This document shows, in pieces, positions 62,847-64,000 of a stretch of DNA of 64,000 bases. A model generated the notes under the pieces. That model did not search any database. It was not told where the DNA came from and worked only from the letters and a program-made list of their open reading frames with translations. This stretch comes from Streptomyces sp. FIT100. Its GTDB lineage: Bacteria > Actinomycetota > Actinomycetes > Streptomycetales > Streptomycetaceae. The stretch is from positions 5,324,526 to 5,388,525 of the forward strand of contig NZ_CP075715.1 in assembly GCF_024584805.1 (NCBI RefSeq), read 5' to 3'. The position numbers and the translations under genes were made by a program. Position 1 is the stretch's first letter, and each line of letters opens with the position of its first letter.

Positions 62847-64000
62847 TTACTCTTGCGGGGGCTTGGGTTCGCTCGCCCATTCGCTCAGACCGGTCAGCAT
62901 GGACAGAGCTGATGTGAAGAAAGTCTTGACGGCTGCCGGTCCCCGCAAGTCGCCGAAGACCCTGGTGAGTGTCTTCTCGTAATCGCTGCTCTTACGGTGA
63001 GCCGTCGCCTTCGAACGGATCTCCTGGAGGTTTCGCAAGAACTGGGTGTCCCGTTCGGCATGCGGGTAACCCTGCTGTTCCATCCAGCGCTTGAACTTTG
63101 AGATACCCTTCTCGTTATCAATGCGGTCCGGCAGGCGCTTCTGGATCTCCCGTTCATTGAGGGCGTCAACGAAAAGCTGGGTCATAATTCGAATGCTGGA
63201 CTCGAATTCTGCCTGTGAATCATTCAAGGGTAGGCGTAGGCGCTGTAGAAGCCCTGCATCGGCTTCCTCAGGCTTCCGGAAGAGCTCCCACCCGTAGACG
63301 TCCTCCCATGTGCGTCTGAAGGTCAGGTAATTGGAGCGAACTAGTAGGTCCTCGGCGGTGGGCTCGGCGGGCTGCCCCAGGAATGCTCGACGAATCAGAG
63401 TCTCGCTAGGTGGGCCGTCTTCTGTGACGTTGAAGCTGCGCCAATAGTCCCGCTCCTGCCTGGGTAGATCACGACCAAGGTCTCCAAGGAAGACGACGAC
63501 GTAATCCTGGGCGCTGTTATCGAGTCGCAGGCCCCATAGTGATGCGCAACTGAGATATCCGTCCGATACGGTGTAGAGTTCAGGCTTCTCGTAGTACTTC
63601 TGCAGCACTTCCCGGAGAAAATATACGGGCGTGAGATAGTGTGGAGCATCGGGGTTCGCTCCGAAGTAGTTACTGAGAGAATCGAGATTGCAGCTGTATC
63701 GAATCTCATCGCCATCGGAGTCCGTCGCAATAATGAACTCCGGAAAGTGGGAGTCTTCCTCCTCGAACGGCCAGATCCCTCTCTTCTCGAACGATGGCGG
63801 TGGAACTACGCGGGTGCCGAGGAGGCGGGTAAACTTTCCGGTTCCGACTCGGTCTCCGGGGTGAAGGGAGATTCGTGCGGTGTCCGTGGTCAGATCAAAG
63901 GCTTCGGGAAGTGCGTCCTCTTTCTCGCCCATGCAGACGGAATCCAGATAGAGGATCAGGTCGTACCCTTGGGCGGCCTGGAACTGGCGCAGCAGTTTTG
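62847..64000 (-). CDS. Unknown protein with possible HEPN-like C-terminus (5' end outside window)
   Basis: 383 residues are visible; the frame stays open to the window edge (upstream of Met 63932 it reads LLRQFQAAQGYDLILYLDS), so the start is beyond 64000. The N-terminal half is an unfamiliar mixed alpha/beta domain. The C-terminal 130 residues are helical and end with LRNLQEIRSKATAHRKSSDY. Its R-x5-H (RSKATAH) resembles the HEPN RNase motif seen in abortive-infection proteins. Codon use is A/T-richer than the Streptomyces core, like the STAND gene. Function is inferred only. Confidence 0.6.
   Translation of the reverse strand, partial: KLLRQFQAAQGYDLILYLDSVCMGEKEDALPEAFDLTTDTARISLHPGDRVGTGKFTRLLGTRVVPPPSFEKRGIWPFEEEDSHFPEFIIATDSDGDEIRYSCNLDSLSNYFGANPDAPHYLTPVYFLREVLQKYYEKPELYTVSDGYLSCASLWGLRLDNSAQDYVVVFLGDLGRDLPRQERDYWRSFNVTEDGPPSETLIRRAFLGQPAEPTAEDLLVRSNYLTFRRTWEDVYGWELFRKPEEADAGLLQRLRLPLNDSQAEFESSIRIMTQLFVDALNEREIQKRLPDRIDNEKGISKFKRWMEQQGYPHAERDTQFLRNLQEIRSKATAHRKSSDYEKTLTRVFGDLRGPAAVKTFFTSALSMLTGLSEWASEPKPPQE

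Noticed and set aside
56653..64000. Prophage or integrative conjugative element
   Set aside because: No integrase, excisionase, replication, transfer or structural phage gene is visible, so only a defence-type island with flanking repeats is claimed.

Overview
The window is a stretch of Streptomyces chromosome. The G+C content is very high, with strong G/C bias at third codon positions. The gene set is typical of the genus: sigR-rsrA, dasR-dasABC, wblE, sigH with its anti-sigma factor, snpA with its LysR activator, and a B12-riboswitch-controlled class Ia ribonucleotide reductase. From 4 to 46 kb the gene order matches what I recall of the conserved S. coelicolor core region around SCO5204-SCO5245. 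This is recollection, not a computed comparison.

Layout. 0-4 kb: the end of a UPF0182 membrane protein, then a Sel1-repeat gene between two identical initiator tRNA genes. 4-13 kb: catR-catA, a CBS protein, hisN, a TetR regulator, an SMR exporter, rsgA-aroA-M50 protease, a DNA-crosslink repair protein (SRAP) and a small hydrolase. 13-20 kb: the thiol-stress pair sigR-rsrA, two HD-domain membrane proteins, a TPR protein, peptide deformylase and a secreted M15 peptidase. 20-27 kb: nrdB and nrdA behind a cobalamin riboswitch and two NrdR-like boxes, then cstA with its small partner. 27-40 kb: the chitin/GlcNAc utilisation block (dasR, dasA-dasB-dasC, a GH3 N-acetylglucosaminidase, nagB, a SIS-domain sugar isomerase), interrupted by a two-component system with two small exported proteins and a Tat-exported PHP-domain protein. 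DasR-type operators (dre) lie upstream of dasA and between nagB and the SIS gene. A weaker one lies before a PdtaS-like kinase. 40-49 kb: the kinase, wblE, a lipid kinase, sigH-rshA, a UBP zinc finger, a Na+/H+ antiporter, a PLP enzyme and an amidase.

49.8-53 kb holds a Family 2B encapsulin shell protein with a built-in cyclic-nucleotide-binding-like domain. It is followed by a polyprenyl diphosphate synthase and a GNAT acetyltransferase, which suggests a terpenoid-precursor nanocompartment. 53-56.7 kb has small conserved genes and the snapalysin/LysR pair.

From about 56.8 kb to the right edge the character changes. Codon use has visibly more A/T, and intergenic DNA looks decayed. A 1700-residue STAND NTPase with an N-terminal nuclease-like domain is flanked by an imperfect ~140-bp direct repeat. 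A partial gene with a possible HEPN motif follows on the other strand. I read this as a horizontally acquired, probably anti-phage, island. No integrase, IS transposase or CRISPR array is visible in the window.
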